A DNA stretch of 46,782 nucleotides from Candidatus Lustribacter telmatis. GTDB taxonomy: Bacteria; Vulcanimicrobiota; Vulcanimicrobiia; Vulcanimicrobiales; Vulcanimicrobiaceae. Position 1 is the first letter of the stretch. Each line of letters starts with the position of its first letter. The translations under genes and the position numbers were made by a program. The notes below the pieces were generated by a model. The model was not told where the DNA came from, ran no database searches, and saw nothing but the letters and a program-made list of their open reading frames with translations. The stretch lies in contig PLRU01000081.1 in the NCBI GenBank assembly GCA_003164045.1, positions 1 to 46,782 of the forward strand, in the 5' to 3' direction. Shown one piece after another: positions 43,771-46,782 of the stretch.

Positions 43771-44520
43771 CACCGCGGCGTGTGGCGGTTTAGGAAATCG
43801 GTAACGACGGCAATCGTTTCGTCGAGATGCGCCGGGCCTTTCCAGTGCATCAGCAATTCCGCATGCGGTGCCAAGCGCGCGATCTCTTCGCCGATCGCGG
43901 TGGGATGCGGCGCGTCGTTGCCGGGCATCACGAGTAGCGGCACCGTGCAGCGGGCGACGTCCTCGCGCGTTACGCTGAAAGACGAAGTCCGCCGCGTGCA
44001 AGTTGCCGTCGAAGCGCGCCATCACGTCATCGGAGACGGCGGGGTGAGCGGCGCGCATCAATTCGCGCCAGCCGGCGAAACTTTCCTCGAACACGTGCGC
44101 GTTGTTCTCGAGACCGATCGGGTTCTGCAAGACCGCGGCGCTGATGCGGTTCGGCACGTCGCGGCAGAGCCGCAAACAGAACGACGAACCGATGCAGCCG
44201 CCCATGATGTGCACGCGCTCGATGCCGAGATGATCGAGCAGCGCGATGTGGTCGGCCGCGTAGGTGCCCCAGTCGTCGTTCGCGGTGACCGGTCCCGTCG
44301 AGCGGCCGGCGTTGCGTTGATCCATCGCGATCACGCGAAACTGCGTCGCGAGCACGCTGGTCGGATCCATCCACGCCGCGGGTTCGTTCGGACGCGACGG
44401 ACTGCGGCGCCAGTTCTCGAGCTGCGAGCGCATGCCGCCCGGTGCGAAGAGCAGTAGCGGATAGCCCGAACCGTATTCTTCATAGTAAATCGCGGCGCCG
44501 GCGTGTTGCAGTGTCGGCAT
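43770..44520 (-). pseudogene. Alpha/beta hydrolase with a one-base frameshift
   Basis: Residues 1 to about 180 from ATG 44520 are a normal alpha/beta hydrolase: YYEEYGSGYPLLLFAPGG, AMDQRNAGRS, and the nucleophile elbow MGGCIGSSF, which has Cys where Ser is usual. Near 43975-43981 the reading frame is lost. Skipping one base continues as SVTREDVARCTVPLLVMPGND and then PAHLDETIAVVTDFLNRHTPR, ending at TGA 43772-43770, which joins the amidohydrolase ATG. The 751-base span equals 250 codons plus one base. It may be a true frameshift mutation or an assembly error. Intact length would be about 249 aa. Confidence 0.8.
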
Positions 44521-44521
44521 T

Positions 44522-45565
44522 TCAGAGCACCGAGATCGTGCCGTCGCCGTCTTCCGTGACGCGGCCGATGACCGCGCACGTGTGCGTCTTTTCGAGTTCC
44601 ATGTACATCTTGCGGATATCGTGCGGTTCGGCCGCGATCAGGAGGCCGCCCGACGTCATCGCATCGGAGAGCGCGACGCGCAGCGCCCCCACAACGTGAT
44701 CGGCGTACGAAGTAAACTCGCTGTGATAGGTCAGGTTGCCCTCGGTGCCGCTCGGCACGAAGTCGAGGTCGATCAGTTCGAGCACGCGCGGAAAGAGCGG
44801 CACGGAAATCGAGTCGATCTCGATGCCGACGTGCGACGCGCGCGCCATTTCGGCGGCATGGCCGAGTAACCCGAAGCCGGTGACGTCGGTCGCGGCGTGT
44901 GCGTTGTGCGCGAGCATCGCGTCGCGCGCCGCCGCGTTGAGCCGCGTCATCTCGGCGATCGCCGGTGCGAGGTCGGATTCGGGAATGCCGTCGCGGCGTC
45001 GCGCGGTGGTGAGAATCCCGGCGCCGACGGGTTTGGTGAGCAGCAGGTGGTCGCCCGGCCGCGCGCCGGCGTTGGTGACGATCTTGCCGGGATGGATCGT
45101 TCCGGTGACGGCCATGCCGTATTTGGGCTCTTCGTCTTTGACGGTGTGGCCGCCGAGAATCACGACGCCTGCGGCGACCGCAACGGCGACGCCGCCCTCG
45201 AGGATGCGCCGGAGGATCTCCGGGTCGAGGGTGTCGATCGGGAAGGCCGCAATGTTGAGCGCCGTGATCGGCGTGCCGCCCATCGCGTAGACGTCGCTCA
45301 GTGCATTGGTCGCGGCGATCCGGCCGAAGTCGAACGGGTCATCGACGATCGGCGTGAAGAAATCGACCGTCTGCACGATCGCCAGGTCCCGGGTGAGCTG
45401 GTAGACGCCCGCGTCGTCGCTCGTGGCTAGGCCGACCAGCAGCTTCGGATCGGTCGGAAAGCGCACGCCGGCGAGCACCCGGGCGAGATCGGGCGCGCCG
45501 ACCTTGCTCGCGCACCCGCCGAACTTCGTACACAGGCTGAGGCGAACCGTGTCGGGGGACTGCAT
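44522..45565 (-). CDS. selD: Selenide, water dikinase SelD
   Basis: SelD makes selenophosphate from selenide and ATP, the selenium donor for selenocysteine tRNA and selenouridine. The protein (347 aa from ATG 45565) has the active-site pair Cys18 and Lys21 in GGCASK, matching the Cys-X2-Lys of known SelD. TSDDAGVYQL, VDFFTPIVDDPFDFGRIAATNALSDVYAMGG (about 68-98) and GGHTVKDEEPKYG are ATP/metal motifs. SDAMTSGGLLIA near residue 303 is also conserved. ATG 45583 is an alternative start. No selA, selB, selenocysteine tRNA or selU is in the window. It starts two bases after the hydrolase operon and is divergent from the aminotransferase. Confidence 0.95.
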   Translation of the reverse strand: MQSPDTVRLSLCTKFGGCASKVGAPDLARVLAGVRFPTDPKLLVGLATSDDAGVYQLTRDLAIVQTVDFFTPIVDDPFDFGRIAATNALSDVYAMGGTPITALNIAAFPIDTLDPEILRRILEGGVAVAVAAGVVILGGHTVKDEEPKYGMAVTGTIHPGKIVTNAGARPGDHLLLTKPVGAGILTTARRRDGIPESDLAPAIAEMTRLNAAARDAMLAHNAHAATDVTGFGLLGHAAEMARASHVGIEIDSISVPLFPRVLELIDLDFVPSGTEGNLTYHSEFTSYADHVVGALRVALSDAMTSGGLLIAAEPHDIRKMYMELEKTHTCAVIGRVTEDGDGTISVL

Positions 45566-45611
45566 GTCCGCAGGATACAACATTCCAGCACAGTCATCCG
45601 CCGGAGGAATC

Positions 45612-46778
45612 GTGTCGAAGCAGCTGTTGTTCATTCCAGGACCCGTGACCGTCGCCGAGCCCGTGCTCGCCGCGATGGGGAAGCCGATGATCGATCATCG
45701 CGGTCCGGAGTTCAAAGTGCTGTTGGAGTCGATCTCGCGCAAGCTCAAGCCGGTCTTCGGAACGAGCGGCGACGTGGTGATCCTGGGCTCCTCGGGCACC
45801 GGCGGCCTCGAGGCCGCGATGACGAACATGTTCGCGCCGGGCGAAAAAGTGCTGTGCTGCCCCGTCGGCGTCTTCGGCGACCGCTTTGCCGAAATCGCGC
45901 GCACCTGGGGCGTCGAGGTGGAAGTGCTGCCGACGGCGTGGGGCCACGGCGTCGATGCGCAAGCGCTGAAGGCGCGGCTGGACGCGGATACCAAACGCGA
46001 GATCAAAGGCGTCATTTTAACGCACAACGAGACCTCGACCGGCGTGCAAAACCCGATGGGTCCGCTCGCCGACGCGATCCGCGCGCACGGAGCGCTCGTG
46101 CTCGTCGATTCGGTCAGCGGTTTGGCGGCGAGCGAGTTCACGATGGATGCGTGGGGCTTCGACGTCGTCGTGGCCGCGTCGCAAAAAGCGCTCGGCGTGC
46201 CGCCCGGCATTTCGATGGTCGCCATTTCCCCGCGGGCGTGGGAGAAAATGGCAACGGCGAATGCGCCGCGCTATTACTTCGACTTGCGCAAAGCGCGCGA
46301 GTTCGCAGCGATCGGTCAGACGCCCGCGACGCCGCCGGTATCGCAGTGTTTCGCGATGGACGTTGCGCTCGATCGCTACGCCGAGACGGGCCCCGCCAAC
46401 GTGTGGGCGCGGCACCAGCGATACACCGACGGCATTATCGCCGCGGCGGAAACGCTCGGTCTCGAGCTGTTCGCGCAGCCCGGCGTGCGATCGGTGACGG
46501 TCACCGCGATCAAGGTTCCGGCCGGTATCGACGGCGACGCGATCCGCAAGACGATGCGCGTCGAGCGCGGCTACGTGCTCGGCGGCGGCCAAGCACGCCT
46601 CGCGGGGACGATCGTGCGCATCGGGACGATGGGCGACATCTCGCAGACCGATGTGCTGGGGATGCTCGGTGCATTCGAAATGGAGCTGCTGGGCGCAGGG
46701 CTGAAGATTCAGGTCGGCAGCGGCGTCCAGGCGGCGCTGCGCGTGTTCCTGGAGGCGAGTCAGCCCAGCGCGGCATAA
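45612..46778 (+). CDS. Class V aminotransferase (alanine/serine--glyoxylate type)
   Basis: This PLP enzyme probably transfers an amino group from alanine or serine to glyoxylate. The GTG at 45612 follows GGAGG and begins SKQLLFIPGPVTVAEPVLAAM, the family N-terminus, giving 388 aa. DHRGPEF near residue 28, GSSGTGGLEAAM near residue 59, LVDSVSGLAASEF near residue 164, and the PLP lysine Lys192 in AASQKALGVPPG are present. It could instead act as a phosphoserine or other small-acid aminotransferase; sequence alone does not decide. An in-frame ATG at 45564 is a less likely start. The stop is four bases from the window end. Confidence 0.9.
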   Translation: MSKQLLFIPGPVTVAEPVLAAMGKPMIDHRGPEFKVLLESISRKLKPVFGTSGDVVILGSSGTGGLEAAMTNMFAPGEKVLCCPVGVFGDRFAEIARTWGVEVEVLPTAWGHGVDAQALKARLDADTKREIKGVILTHNETSTGVQNPMGPLADAIRAHGALVLVDSVSGLAASEFTMDAWGFDVVVAASQKALGVPPGISMVAISPRAWEKMATANAPRYYFDLRKAREFAAIGQTPATPPVSQCFAMDVALDRYAETGPANVWARHQRYTDGIIAAAETLGLELFAQPGVRSVTVTAIKVPAGIDGDAIRKTMRVERGYVLGGGQARLAGTIVRIGTMGDISQTDVLGMLGAFEMELLGAGLKIQVGSGVQAALRVFLEASQPSAA

Positions 46779-46782
46779 CCCC

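Noticed and set aside
42103..44520. A single 805-codon minus-strand reading frame joining a hydrolase and an amidohydrolase
   Set aside because: The middle 70 residues are arginine-rich nonsense, and the other frame gives the expected hydrolase C-terminus ending at the amidohydrolase start.

Overview
This is a GC-rich bacterial chromosome segment of densely packed, mostly translationally coupled genes. The layout suggests a peptidoglycan-containing bacterium. MurE carries the DNPR motif typical of meso-diaminopimelate-type ligases. Two heat-shock operons carry HrcA-type CIRCE operators, and there is a secreted chaperone/pilin operon. My best guess is Candidatus Eremiobacterota (WPS-2) or a neighbouring deep-branching phylum, inferred from gene content only. 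No rRNA, tRNA, CRISPR array or insertion sequence was seen, and no gene-free stretch exceeds about 300 bases.

Bases 1-14945 hold a division and cell wall (dcw) cluster: a promoter with five 10-nt-phased MraZ boxes, then mraZ, rsmH, ftsL-like, ftsI/PBP, murE, murF, a CofE-like amide ligase, mraY, murD, ftsW, murG, murC, murB and ddl. Most neighbours overlap by 1-11 bp. The cluster ends without ftsQ, ftsA or ftsZ. It is followed by citrate synthase, hisB (apparently with a CTG start), a convergent secreted sugar-dehydrogenase-like gene, hisH, hisA and a Rieske oxygenase.

Bases 20623-26244 run on the minus strand. A four-gene secreted operon (coat-U-like pilin, periplasmic chaperone, second pilin, 696-aa usher-like protein) is followed by a small membrane protein and alanine racemase. 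The pilin leader can form two mutually exclusive hairpins, one covering the ribosome-binding site. This is the most unusual system in the window.

Bases 26373-28499 are groES-groEL with a sigma70-like promoter, a degenerate CIRCE and a strong terminator. Bases 28571-32690 hold a nucleotide-cyclase-like protein, a lone cyclic-nucleotide-binding domain, an AAC(6')-like acetyltransferase coupled to an FAD monooxygenase, and UDP-galactopyranose mutase. Bases 32877-36961 hold the circularly permuted ATP-grasp, alpha-E and transglutaminase trio with a Crp/Fnr regulator inserted on the opposite strand. Bases 36988-39930 hold a near-canonical CIRCE followed by hsp20-lon, so HrcA probably links both heat-shock operons.

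Bases 39932-46778 are accessory: a secreted protein with two TonB C-terminal-like domains, a small HEVDH metalloprotein, an orphan ABC substrate-binding protein, an amidohydrolase, an alpha/beta hydrolase broken by one extra base (which creates a false 805-codon fusion frame), selD, and a class V aminotransferase.
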